Assembly (NCBI RefSeq): GCF_036227205.1
Contig: NZ_CP109442.1
Location: forward strand, 7,750,001-7,814,000
Origin: Amycolatopsis sp. NBC_01480
GTDB taxonomy: Bacteria > Actinomycetota > Actinomycetes > Mycobacteriales > Pseudonocardiaceae
Reading direction: 5' to 3'
DNA length: 64,000 nucleotides
Both the position numbers and the translations under genes were made by a program. This document shows, one piece after another, positions 16,989 to 24,432 of the stretch; position 1 is the first letter of the stretch; every line of letters begins with the position of its first letter. The notes under the pieces were generated by a model. The model worked only from the letters and a program-made list of their open reading frames with translations. It made no database searches and was not told the origin of the DNA.

Positions 16989-17320
16989 CGCGCACCCCGA
17001 TCGGTCCGCTCGCCGCGCCGCAGCCAGAGCGGGTGCAGCGCGCGTCGGTCGTCGTCGGTCGTCCCGCCCCAGACGCCGACCGTGTCGACGCCGGCCGTCC
17101 GTAATTCCAGCTCCAGGCACTCGTCCCGGACGGGGCACCCGCCGCACAGCCGCTCAGCCAGCTCGGTGTCACTGCTTGCGTCGGGTGGTCCGTCGTCCGG
17201 CGGGGGCCACATGCAGGCTCCCTCGCTGGTCACGACGTCGGTCAGGACATCGGTCGGCACCCAGCGCAGCCGGTCCAGCCGCCACGCGATCCCGATCAGG
17301 TGCAGGTCGTCGGCGCTCAT
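16985..17320 (-). CDS. WhiB-family iron-sulfur regulator
   Basis: A 111-residue Wbl protein. It has the four-cysteine arrangement for a [4Fe-4S] cluster: one Cys in EGACMWPPP, then CGGCPVRDEC supplying three, with the downstream GVWGGTTDDDRRAL turn that defines the family. Wbl proteins bind sigma factor and act as nitric-oxide- or redox-sensitive regulators (known). Here it is second in the transfer operon, so it could link transfer to redox stress or development (inference). Start ATG overlaps the upstream HTH gene's stop (ATGA). Confidence 0.93.
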   Translation of the reverse strand: MSADDLHLIGIAWRLDRLRWVPTDVLTDVVTSEGACMWPPPDDGPPDASSDTELAERLCGGCPVRDECLELELRTAGVDTVGVWGGTTDDDRRALHPLWLRRGERTDRGAR

Positions 17321-17505
17321 GCGGCACCTCCGGCCTGACGCGAGCCGAGCAGTCGGGCCAACTCGGTCGACGACACGCGGAGCCCGGAACGGCAGCGGGT
17401 GGCGCGCACCTCGCGGGTCCGGATCGCTCGGCTCACCGCAGCGCGGGACGCGCCGAGCAGCCAGGCTGCTTCTCGAATGGTGTGAAAGGTGATTTGCGAG
17501 TTCAT
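17317..17505 (-). CDS. Small HTH protein, excisionase-like
   Basis: A 62-residue protein with one helix-turn-helix: FHTIREAAWLLGASRAAVSRAIRT followed by a basic wing EVRATRCRSGLRVSSTELARLLG. This is the MerR/excisionase-type layout of small Xis proteins. As first gene of the minus-strand operon it probably controls the operon or acts as a recombination directionality factor; serine integrases need such a factor for excision (known), and this is the best candidate in the element. ATG 17505 is preferred over 17517. Confidence 0.7.
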   Translation of the reverse strand: MNSQITFHTIREAAWLLGASRAAVSRAIRTREVRATRCRSGLRVSSTELARLLGSRQAGGAA

Positions 17506-17661
17506 GAGAAAGGCCAATCTGATGATTTCAAGACTATGTTGTTGATTTCAGCTCTTCGACGGGCGCGTTTGTCCGACGCGCCGCCGACGAAGTGCTAGGC
17601 GACGTGGTGAAGGCTTGAAGAACCGCTAATCTCGGCGCTGAGGCGGAGCGCGGAGGAATAC
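17506..17661. promoter_or_regulatory. Divergent control region with two TGATTTCA boxes
   Basis: The gap between the divergent Xis-like and XRE genes holds TGATTTCA at 17523-17530 and 17543-17550, 20 bp apart (two turns of helix). The same octamer recurs at 13670, 13898 and 21674 in the element. They are candidate operators for the XRE protein encoded next door; no clear -35/-10 pair was found. Confidence 0.45.
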
Positions 17662-18042
17662 GTGACGGAGGACTGGGCGGCGGTCGCCAAGGCGATCAAC
17701 ATGCGCGTGAACGAACTCGGCTGGCGACAACGCGAGCTGGCCGAGCGGTCGCACGTGTCGCAGGCGATCGTGCGCGAGCTCCAGCACCACACGGTGGAGC
17801 GCCGCCGGAGCGCGCGCACGCTCGAAGCGCTGTCGACGACGTTGGGCTGGCATCCGCAGCATCTGCTTGCGGTGCTGCAAAACCGCACGCCGCCGCACCC
17901 GGACGAGCCGGCCGACGACGGCCACGAACTGTGGTCGCGGCTGGATGCGCTCGAACAGCGCCTGGCGGAGATCACCGACCGGCTGGAGGACGTCCAATCG
18001 AGCCTTGCGACGGTCGTTGAGCACGTCCGGCCGAAGCGTTAG
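17662..18042 (+). CDS. XRE-family repressor-like regulator
   Basis: A 126-residue protein: N-terminal HTH (VAKAINMRVNELGWRQRELA, then RSHVSQAIVRELQHHTVERR), a dimerisation-like region, and a C-terminal coiled-coil LWSRLDALEQRLAEITDRLE. GTG start, with GCGGAGGAATAC just upstream. Divergent from the transfer operon, the classic position of an element repressor (KorSA- or CI-like role inferred). Confidence 0.85.
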   Translation: MTEDWAAVAKAINMRVNELGWRQRELAERSHVSQAIVRELQHHTVERRRSARTLEALSTTLGWHPQHLLAVLQNRTPPHPDEPADDGHELWSRLDALEQRLAEITDRLEDVQSSLATVVEHVRPKR

Positions 18043-18165
18043 CGACTTGGTGAGCGTGGTGTTTTCCATGCCTCTAATTCAAGGCCGGAACGGCGCCGCA
18101 ACCCATGTACAAGCACCGCAGCACCACTGCACAAACACTGCAGATCGCCGACATTTGGGAGAGCA

Positions 18166-19725
18166 ATGAGTCCGGCCGGGGGATGGACGGGGCGCGCAGC
18201 GGTCGCGTTGCAGTCGGCATTGCGGCTCAGCCAGGAGCGATTCGCCGAGCACCTCGGAATCAGCGCGCGCACGGTCGCGTCCTGGCACAAGAAACCGGAC
18301 CTGCGGCCACAGTCGGAGATGCAACAGGTCCTGGACACCGCGCATGAACGGGCGTCGGACGCCGAGCGCGCCCGCTTCGCCGAGCTGATCGGCGAAGCTC
18401 CGGCCGCCGAGACGACGCCGGACACGACGGAAGCTGACCGGCGGCTCGCCGCGGACCCCCACATCGGCGCAGCACTCGAATGGCTCGACCGGCACGCCCA
18501 CTGGACGCCCGGCACCGCACGCCGCGCCGTCGCCGAGCGAGTCGCGAGCGTCGACGTCCAAGACCTCCACGACCGCGGCACCCGGCGGGGGTGGGTCAGC
18601 CAGCGCGACGTAGCGGCAGCTCTGGCCACCTACTACGGCAGTCGACTCGACGACCACGGCCTGTACACCGCGCGGTGCGGCGATCTGGCCATGAACACCA
18701 GCGTCCTGACCTGCGAAGACTGGCTGGACCTGGACTGCGAACTGCGCCCGCCGTATGACCGGCTCCGGGTTCCGAGCGCGCAGCCGGAAGCCGACTTGGA
18801 CCTGGACGACCACGCCGCCGGCCGCGCCGTTCAGCGGCTCGCCGAGACCCTATCCATGAACACCCGGCTGATCGACAGCCCGATCTACCGTCTGCTGAGC
18901 ACGGACATCCGTGAACACCAGCTCGGCGGCACATTCGGCATGTCCCAGTTCGTGCACTACGCGCTGACCGTCGACTTGCTCGAAGGCGAGCTGGTGGACG
19001 CCGTAGCCACCAGCTCGACCACCATGCCTCTTCGAGATCGCTACCTGCCGGATCTCCGCTCGGTGCTCGACGTCGGCGAGCGCCTGTGTGCGGGCGGCGT
19101 CCTCGCACTGACGGCGATCGCCCGGCCCGCCGATCCGTACCGTGGCGAAGCGGACTACCTCCTGCTGGTCCAAGAGCGATCCGGCCACGTGCTCAACGCC
19201 GCGCGCCGGCTCGCGGTGATCCCAAAGGGCTTCCACCAGCCGCTCACCGACGTTCGTCGAGACGCGCAGGTCGGCATCACGCTCCGCCGCGAGATGGAAG
19301 AAGAGCTGTTCGGCCGCCCGGACATCGACAACACACTGGGCGACATCTTGTCGGCCGACCCGCTGCACCCGACCAGGCTCAGCGAGCCGATGAGCTGGCT
19401 CATGGCACAGCCCGGCCGCCTGCTGATGGAGTGCACCGGGTTCGGCCTGAACCTGGTCAGCGGGAACTACGAGTTCGCCAGCCTGATCGTCGTTGACGAC
19501 GAAGAATTCTGGGCACGCTACGGGGGAGTGGTCGAAGCGAACTGGGAATCCGCGACTCTTCGTCAGTATTCGACTACCGACGCGGAACTCGTCACCGAGT
19601 TGTTGGGTGATGTAGCGTGGAGCAACGAAGGATTGTTCGCCATGACGCAAGGACTCCGACGCCTTGCTGAAATCGGCGGAGAGCGTGTGAAACTGCCCGA
19701 GATCGAATGGGAGATCAGCCAGTGA
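18166..19725 (+). CDS. HTH protein with large C-terminal domain, paralogue A (divergent Nudix-like?)
   Basis: A 519-residue protein. Residues 1-50 form an XRE-like HTH (ALRLSQERFAEHLGISARTV, SWHKKPDLRP). The long C-terminal region matches the protein encoded convergently at 20061-21539 through most of its length. Shared blocks are CAGGVLALTAIARPADP, DYLLLVQERSG, RLAVIPK, a TLRREMEEELFGR stretch and CTGFGLNLVSGNYEFASL. The REMEEELFG segment recalls a Nudix box but lacks the full GX5EX7REUXEEXGU pattern. Nudix proteins (Pif) block redundant transfer in pSAM2, so an analogous role is possible but unproven. Start ATG with GGGAGAGCA. Confidence 0.7.
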   Translation: MSPAGGWTGRAAVALQSALRLSQERFAEHLGISARTVASWHKKPDLRPQSEMQQVLDTAHERASDAERARFAELIGEAPAAETTPDTTEADRRLAADPHIGAALEWLDRHAHWTPGTARRAVAERVASVDVQDLHDRGTRRGWVSQRDVAAALATYYGSRLDDHGLYTARCGDLAMNTSVLTCEDWLDLDCELRPPYDRLRVPSAQPEADLDLDDHAAGRAVQRLAETLSMNTRLIDSPIYRLLSTDIREHQLGGTFGMSQFVHYALTVDLLEGELVDAVATSSTTMPLRDRYLPDLRSVLDVGERLCAGGVLALTAIARPADPYRGEADYLLLVQERSGHVLNAARRLAVIPKGFHQPLTDVRRDAQVGITLRREMEEELFGRPDIDNTLGDILSADPLHPTRLSEPMSWLMAQPGRLLMECTGFGLNLVSGNYEFASLIVVDDEEFWARYGGVVEANWESATLRQYSTTDAELVTELLGDVAWSNEGLFAMTQGLRRLAEIGGERVKLPEIEWEISQ

Positions 19726-20072
19726 GCGACGGTTGGACCGCCGGCAACGCCAACGAGGACGCGGCCGACACCCGCGGCTGGCTGGTCGGCCACTTCATCG
19801 ACCCGTCGCAGGGTGTCCGCGCCTCGAAGGACGTAGAAGTGAAGTGGGCCAACCATCCTGCGGGTGACAAGCGTCCCGAGTGGACGTCTGACGACCAGCG
19901 GACCACGTTGGTGATGCTCGTCTCCGGCGAGTTTCATGTGGAGGTTACCGGCGGCAGCAAGACCATGACCCGCCCAGGTGACTACGTGATGTGGGGTCCA
20001 GGAATCGACCATTCTTGGGAAGCGCTGGCGGATTCGGTCGTCCTGACCGTCCGTTGGCCCTCAGCCACCTAA
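19722..20072 (+). CDS. Small cupin-domain protein
   Basis: A 116-residue single-domain cupin. The two motifs are visible as LVMLVSGEFHVEVTGG and MTRPGDYVMWGPGIDHSWEAL; only one His (DHSW) and one Asp remain of the usual metal ligands. GTG start overlaps the upstream HTH gene's stop (GTGA), so the two are co-translated. Its 3' end overlaps by 12 nt the end of the convergent paralogue B gene. Possibly a ligand-sensing partner of the HTH protein. Confidence 0.75.
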   Translation: MSDGWTAGNANEDAADTRGWLVGHFIDPSQGVRASKDVEVKWANHPAGDKRPEWTSDDQRTTLVMLVSGEFHVEVTGGSKTMTRPGDYVMWGPGIDHSWEALADSVVLTVRWPSAT

Positions 20073-21539
20073 TTCGACTGCTGGAATCCGCACTCGATCG
20101 CCGTCGATCTCGGCGAGACGACGCAATCCCTGGAGGAACGCGAACAGTCCTTCGTTGCTCCAGGTTTCGTCGCTGATCAGTTCGGTGATCAAGTCGCCAT
20201 CGAGTGTCGAGTACTGCCGCAGCCCGGCAGCCTCCCAGTTCGCTTCGACGTCACCGCCGAACCGCGGCCAGAACTCCTCATCCTCGATCACGACCAGGCT
20301 GGCGAACTCGTAGTTCCCGCTGACCAGGTTGAAACCGAACCCGGTGCACTCCAACCGCATCCGCCCCAGCTCGGTAAGCCAGCGCATCGGCGCCGACAAC
20401 CTGCTCGGGTGCATTGGGTCGGCCGCGCGCTGCGCTCCCGCCGTGTTGTCGACGTCGGTGCGCCCGAACAGTTCCTTCTCCAGCTCGCGTCGCAGCGTCA
20501 CCCCAATCCGGGCGTCCGCCCGGTGGTCCGCTAACGGCCGGTGGAACGCCTTGGGGATGACCGCCAACCGGCCGGCCGCGTTCAGCACCCGCCCCGATCG
20601 CTCCTGGACGAGCAGCAAGTAGTCCGGTCCGCCGCGATGCGGGTCGGCCGGTCGCGCGATCGCGGTCAACGCGAGTACCCCGCCCGCGCACAGTCGCCCG
20701 TCCAGACCGAGCACCGCCGCGAAGTCGGGCAAGTACTTGTCCCGCAACGGTGCATCCCCCGGCCGCACGTGCTTCCCGGCCTCCAAACTGTCGGTCAACT
20801 CGCGCTCAAGCAGATCCACGCTCAAGGCGTACTCGACGAAGGGGGCCAACCCGACCTTGCCCACGATGGCGTCCCGCAGAGACTCGATCGCCGAGAGCCG
20901 GTAGATCGGTACGTCCGCTATCCGCACATCATCCGCCGCAGCTTCCACGAGCCGCCGAACTGCCGCATTCTCTTCGATGCCACGACGCGGCCGCGCGACG
21001 TCTGACAGCAATGTGAGCCGGTCGGTCTGAAACGTCAGAGGACACGCCAACTCCGTCCACCCTGGACGGGTCAGGATGCTGGTTTGTGTCTGGACCCCGC
21101 CGCAGCGGACCTGGTATGTCGAATGCCCGGCAGGCGAATCACCGTAGTAGCCCGCCAAGGCGTCGGCGAGCTGACTTCGACCGACCGGTGTCCGGACGCG
21201 CCGACCTGCTGGTGTCCGTGCTTCCACTCGCTCGCGTGTCGTCCCCGGGCTCCAGCCGACCTGCCGATCCAGCCAGCTGAACGCAGGCTCAAGCGCCGAT
21301 CCGAGCAGCGGCGTACCTGCGACCGGGCGCACGCCGATCAACTCGCGCAGCTCGTCGGCGGAGCGGCCGAGCACCCTGGCGAGCTTCGGCCACTGGTACG
21401 GCTGTGGCGCGTAGTCGCCGGCCTCCCACCTGATAACCGTTGATCGGTCGACGCGCATCACTTCAGCGAGCTGCTCTTGAGTCAGCCCGGCCGCCTTGCG
21501 AGCTGAAACAAGCTCCTCGCGCCGACGAACGCTGACCAC
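20061..21539 (-). CDS. HTH protein with large C-terminal domain, paralogue B
   Basis: A 492-residue homologue of the 18166-19725 product in inverted orientation. The N-terminal XRE domain (LVSARKAAGLTQEQLAEVMR, DRSTVIRWEAGDYAPQPYQW) differs from paralogue A, whereas the C-terminal 300 residues are close: GRLCAGGVLALTAIARPADP, LRRELEKELFGRTDVDNT and ECTGFGFNLVSGNYEFASLV. Different operator recognition joined to a common sensor or enzyme domain is the natural reading. GTG start with GAGGTG upstream. Sits between divergent promoters around 21540-21708. Confidence 0.7.
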   Translation of the reverse strand: MVSVRRREELVSARKAAGLTQEQLAEVMRVDRSTVIRWEAGDYAPQPYQWPKLARVLGRSADELRELIGVRPVAGTPLLGSALEPAFSWLDRQVGWSPGTTRERVEARTPAGRRVRTPVGRSQLADALAGYYGDSPAGHSTYQVRCGGVQTQTSILTRPGWTELACPLTFQTDRLTLLSDVARPRRGIEENAAVRRLVEAAADDVRIADVPIYRLSAIESLRDAIVGKVGLAPFVEYALSVDLLERELTDSLEAGKHVRPGDAPLRDKYLPDFAAVLGLDGRLCAGGVLALTAIARPADPHRGGPDYLLLVQERSGRVLNAAGRLAVIPKAFHRPLADHRADARIGVTLRRELEKELFGRTDVDNTAGAQRAADPMHPSRLSAPMRWLTELGRMRLECTGFGFNLVSGNYEFASLVVIEDEEFWPRFGGDVEANWEAAGLRQYSTLDGDLITELISDETWSNEGLFAFLQGLRRLAEIDGDRVRIPAVELGG

Positions 21540-21708
21540 TCGAACACCTCGCTCTGGCTGACGATGATCGCAGCCTAACAGACATATCAGCAGGTGAAGG
21601 CGTCGACTGCCACATCTGTGCCACGAAACCCCGACGTTTGCGCTCTGGGCTCTGCCGGGTGCTCCGGATTGGATGATTTCAACACATCCGACAACCGAAG
21701 GGGTGACC

Positions 21709-22158
21709 GTGACGAGCGGCGAGCATGGCTCACGACCGCCGCGTCTTTACGTGACCTGGTACCGCTGCGTCGCCGACGACCTGGACCACGCCGTCACGGA
21801 CGAGGCGTTCGCGCACGGCGTCGCCCTCCACGAGGGTCGCTACCACGCGCTCTGCGGGCACGAAGTCTTCATCGACTCGTGCCTGGTCCCACCTGGTCGT
21901 CCGTGTGTTGCTTGCTTCGCGTTGATCCGCCTCCGCAACCGCCCAGCCGATCCCACGCCTGCGCGCCATCGGGAGCCGTCCCGGTGGCGCCGCCTCTTCG
22001 GCAGCCTCCGGACTCCGGCCGTCCTGCCGCCGCGCCCGCCTCCACGCGTGCGGCTCATTCCCGCGCAGGGCGGCCGGACCACCACGTCGGCGGGAACGGG
22101 CGGCGCCCCGACCGCGCCCGTTCCCGCCGATCACCACGCCCGGCGAGGCGCCCGATGA
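21709..22158 (+). CDS. Small Cys/His-rich protein of actinomycete elements
   Basis: About 149 residues. The middle holds ALCGHEVFIDSCLVPPGRPC followed by VACF: a Cys-His then Cys...CxxC arrangement that probably binds zinc. The C-terminus is Pro/Arg-rich and low complexity. GTG 21709 is chosen because AAGGGG precedes it. The next gene overlaps by ATGA and has a similar Cys motif, so the two may act together. No function is known. Confidence 0.6.
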   Translation: MTSGEHGSRPPRLYVTWYRCVADDLDHAVTDEAFAHGVALHEGRYHALCGHEVFIDSCLVPPGRPCVACFALIRLRNRPADPTPARHREPSRWRRLFGSLRTPAVLPPRPPPRVRLIPAQGGRTTTSAGTGGAPTAPVPADHHARRGAR

Positions 22159-22400
22159 CGGCCCGCCTGATCATCGCGCGCCCGCTGCCCGGCACAGTGG
22201 GCGAAACCCGCCGCGTCGTGCACGTCTTCCCGCTGTCGCCGGAGGAGACCGCGCCGGAGCGCCTGACCGCGTACTGCGGCGAGACGTTCGGCCCCGGCGA
22301 ACTCGAATTGTTGGACCGCCCGGTCGGGATGCCCTGCGTGACCTGCCTCCGCCGTTCGCCTGGTCCTGGTACCGCCGAACTGCCGGCGGGGGAGCGATGA
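22155..22400 (+). CDS. 81-residue CxxC protein
   Basis: Sequence features: an N-terminal beta-rich part (ARLIIARPLPGTVGETRRVV), then LTAYCGETFGPGELELLDRP and GMPCVTCLRR, giving a C...CxxC motif like the upstream protein. ATG overlaps the preceding stop and its own stop overlaps the next ATG. Probably a small zinc-binding protein; function unknown. Confidence 0.6.
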   Translation: MTARLIIARPLPGTVGETRRVVHVFPLSPEETAPERLTAYCGETFGPGELELLDRPVGMPCVTCLRRSPGPGTAELPAGER

Positions 22401-22762
22401 CGCCCGGCGAGCGACCTAGTGTGCCTGCCTTTCAGCGGGACCTTGACCCGCTGCTTCTCCTGCCTGTGCGGCTGTTCGTCGCATGTTTGCTGGCAGACAT
22501 GTGCTGGTGCGAGGACGTCGCCGTTCGGGGCGCGTTGCGCCTTGGTGAGCGGAGCTTCGCGCAGCACGTCGAGAGTCTGCGCGCGGCCGGGTACCTGGTG
22601 ACTCGTGTCGAAGGACGCCGGACCAAACTCCGCCTCACCGCGCTCGGGCTTGACCGGCTGGCTGAGCACGTGACTGCCCTCCAGACGGTCGCGCGCACGG
22701 CTGCCGAACTCGTCGCCGCACAGCGCGCCGATCTTCTGCCGCCAAAGCGTCCGGAGCCGTGA
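22397..22762 (+). CDS. Winged-helix regulator (MarR/HTH_34-like)
   Basis: A 121-residue protein with a helix (DPLLLLPVRLFVACLLADMC), recognition region ALRLGERSFAQHVESLRAAG and wing YLVTRVEGRRTKLRLTALGL, the pattern of single winged-helix repressors. A C-terminal helix may dimerise. Coupled by ATGA to the gene before and GTGA to the small ORF after. Confidence 0.7.
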   Translation: MTPGERPSVPAFQRDLDPLLLLPVRLFVACLLADMCWCEDVAVRGALRLGERSFAQHVESLRAAGYLVTRVEGRRTKLRLTALGLDRLAEHVTALQTVARTAAELVAAQRADLLPPKRPEP

Positions 22763-22857
22763 GTGTCGCGGTAGCCGTTGTGGCCGTCCTCGCTCCGGTG
22801 GCTGTACTCGGTGCCGGCGCGAGCGTGTTTCGCCGTTGGCTGGAAGCCGACCCGTGA
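22759..22857 (+). CDS. 32-residue single-helix membrane peptide
   Basis: Reads VSVAVAVVAVLAPVAVLGAG then ASVFRRWLEADP: one hydrophobic helix with a positively charged end. The GTG overlaps the winged-helix gene's stop and its own end overlaps another GTG, which continues the coupled chain and is the main argument that it is expressed. Confidence 0.45.
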   Translation: MSVAVAVVAVLAPVAVLGAGASVFRRWLEADP

Positions 22858-22922
22858 CACGCGCGCGAGCGATGTCCGCTGCGGCCCCACGGCCACGGAT
22901 CAGCTGGTCAGGGAGGCGGTGA
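22854..22922 (+). CDS. 22-residue leader-like ORF
   Basis: Starts with a GTG overlapping the previous stop, encodes a basic peptide ending RPRISWSGRR, and stops 4 nt before the next GTG. Its last codons contain the GGGAGG ribosome site of the next gene. Plausibly only a coupling ORF. Confidence 0.25.
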   Translation: MTRARAMSAAAPRPRISWSGRR

Positions 22923-22926
22923 CCTG

Positions 22927-23277
22927 GTGACTGACGATCACAGCGATGCGCGTCCGGCGGATCTCTTCCCTACTGAGATCTCCGTCGACATCGTGCACGA
23001 GCTTTCGGACCACTACGCCGCAGGGGACACTCTGGAAATCCTGGTCGCGCGCTACCCCTACAGCTACCGCAAGATCCGCACAGCCCTGATCGACGCCGGC
23101 GTCACCCTGCGTCCACCAAGAATCCTGCTGCCGCCGACGCCACCCGGGTTGGTCAACGCCTATCTCAACGGGCGGTCGATCCGTCAGCTTGCGACCACCC
23201 ACGGCATGTCGTACAGCCAGACGCGCAACATCCTGCTCGCCGAGGGTGTCGAACTCCGCCGACGCGGCCAGCCATGA
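22927..23277 (+). CDS. Double helix-turn-helix DNA-binding protein
   Basis: A 116-residue protein with two similar HTH units. The first is HYAAGDTLEILVARYPYSYR with KIRTALIDAGVTLRPP; the second is AYLNGRSIRQLATTHGMSYS with QTRNILLAEGVELRRRG. Both resemble the HTH_23/resolvase C-terminal or Lsr2 C-terminal type. GTG with GGGAGG 10 nt upstream. It lies just before the GTGAC-rich region and might bind it (inference). Confidence 0.7.
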   Translation: MTDDHSDARPADLFPTEISVDIVHELSDHYAAGDTLEILVARYPYSYRKIRTALIDAGVTLRPPRILLPPTPPGLVNAYLNGRSIRQLATTHGMSYSQTRNILLAEGVELRRRGQP

Positions 23278-23465
23278 CCAACTGTGGCGCGCCTGGGCTG
23301 CGCCTGCCCTCGTGTAGCTCCGCCGCGCGCGCCCACAACACGGCCGCGGAACTCGTGACCGCGCTGCGCTCCGGCGTATCCGACGTTGCTGTGACGGGCG
23401 CCCACGACGACTCAAGCACTCTCCCGCGAGGGCTGTTGGTGACGGCTGTGACGGGTTTCGGCTGA
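23274..23465 (+). CDS. 63-residue ORF coupled to the double-HTH gene
   Basis: ATG overlaps the previous stop (ATGA). The product is Ala/Ser-rich with no recognisable motif, and its 3' part lies inside the GTGAC repeat region. It could be an accident of composition. Confidence 0.25.
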   Translation: MTNCGAPGLRLPSCSSAARAHNTAAELVTALRSGVSDVAVTGAHDDSSTLPRGLLVTAVTGFG

Positions 23466-23637
23466 CCCGTCACAGCTGTCATAGCTGATGTTTTCGCAGG
23501 TCGGGCGATATTTCTTGCCGTCACGGGCCGAGTGACGGCGGAACGCCTCGCGCGACGGGTTGTGACGGCTATTTTCGTGACAGTATCCGTGACAAGAGGT
23601 AGCCTCATCGCATCGATGTCACGAAAGATGTCACGGA
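23355..23637. repeat. GTGAC iteron-like cluster with a 12-bp hairpin
   Basis: GTGAC or its complement GTCAC occurs twelve times in about 280 bp (plus strand at 23355, 23391, 23439, 23449, 23532, 23562, 23577, 23589; minus near 23469, 23520, 23619, 23631), most followed by GG, AG or AA. One pair forms a perfect 12-bp stem (23445-23456 with 23465-23476). The element has no evident rep gene, so this is a candidate origin, transfer locus or operator array. Confidence 0.6.
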
Positions 23638-23653
23638 ATCCCGGGAGAGCAGC

Positions 23654-24313
23654 ATGACCGAACCGGTCTGCGCGGGCTGCGGCGAGATGTTGCCTCGTCC
23701 AAGGGGGCGGGGGCGCCCAGCGACGTACCACGGCCCTGCCTGCCGCCAACGCGCCCGCCGCGCCCGGCTCACCGCCGATCCCACCCGTGCGGATCTGCTG
23801 GCCTTGCTCGACCGGGCCGGGCGCGCGGTTGCCGGCGCGCGCCGCGCGGTGACATCCGGCGAGGATGCCCACGCCGCGCTCGCCGAGCTGGCCGCCGTAG
23901 CAGAGTTGGCGCAAGCCGCTCAGGCGACAAACGTTGCCACCACATCTCGCGTCGACATGGAACGCCCGCCCGCGGACGCCACGAAACTGATCATCACGGA
24001 ATCTGTCACGGAATCTCCGGCGCCGGAGACGCGCCCAGTGACACGCGAAGACGTGATCGATGTGGACACGGTCCGAGTCGAGCGCGGCAAGGACTTCGAG
24101 ATCTCAGGCACCTACCGCGTGCTGGCCGGCGATTCGATCTTGCTCGGCTACCTCGGTCGCGACCGGCATCGCCGCTGGGAAGCCCGAACCGCCGCAACGA
24201 CGCTCACCGTGACCGGTGGACCGTGGCGCACGCGCCAAGACGCACTCGTCGGCCTGCTGCTCAACGGCGGCATCCGCACGGCAGAGGTACGGAAGCGGCT
24301 GATTGACCTGTAG
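23654..24313 (+). CDS. Zinc-finger-like hypothetical protein
   Basis: A 219-residue protein. The N-terminus CAGCGEMLPRPRGRGRPATY followed by HGPACRQRARRAR has a CxxC...C arrangement and an AT-hook-like GRGRP. A helical Ala-rich region (residues 45-95) is followed by a C-terminal alpha/beta domain (GTYRVLAGDSILLGYLGRDR, TTLTVTGGPWRTRQDALVGL). Proteins with this N-terminus are common near transfer genes of actinomycete elements (recollection); function unknown. It lies immediately after the GTGAC cluster, with GGGAGAGC before its ATG. Confidence 0.6.
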   Translation: MTEPVCAGCGEMLPRPRGRGRPATYHGPACRQRARRARLTADPTRADLLALLDRAGRAVAGARRAVTSGEDAHAALAELAAVAELAQAAQATNVATTSRVDMERPPADATKLIITESVTESPAPETRPVTREDVIDVDTVRVERGKDFEISGTYRVLAGDSILLGYLGRDRHRRWEARTAATTLTVTGGPWRTRQDALVGLLLNGGIRTAEVRKRLIDL

Positions 24314-24432
24314 CTGCATGCCGACACTCAAATCCGTTTAACGTCTGGATCGTGGAAAGCGGATACAGTCAGCTGACCTTTAACGGTGGGCCACCGCAAA
24401 TTTCGGCGAGCCTAGCACATCCATCTCGTCAA

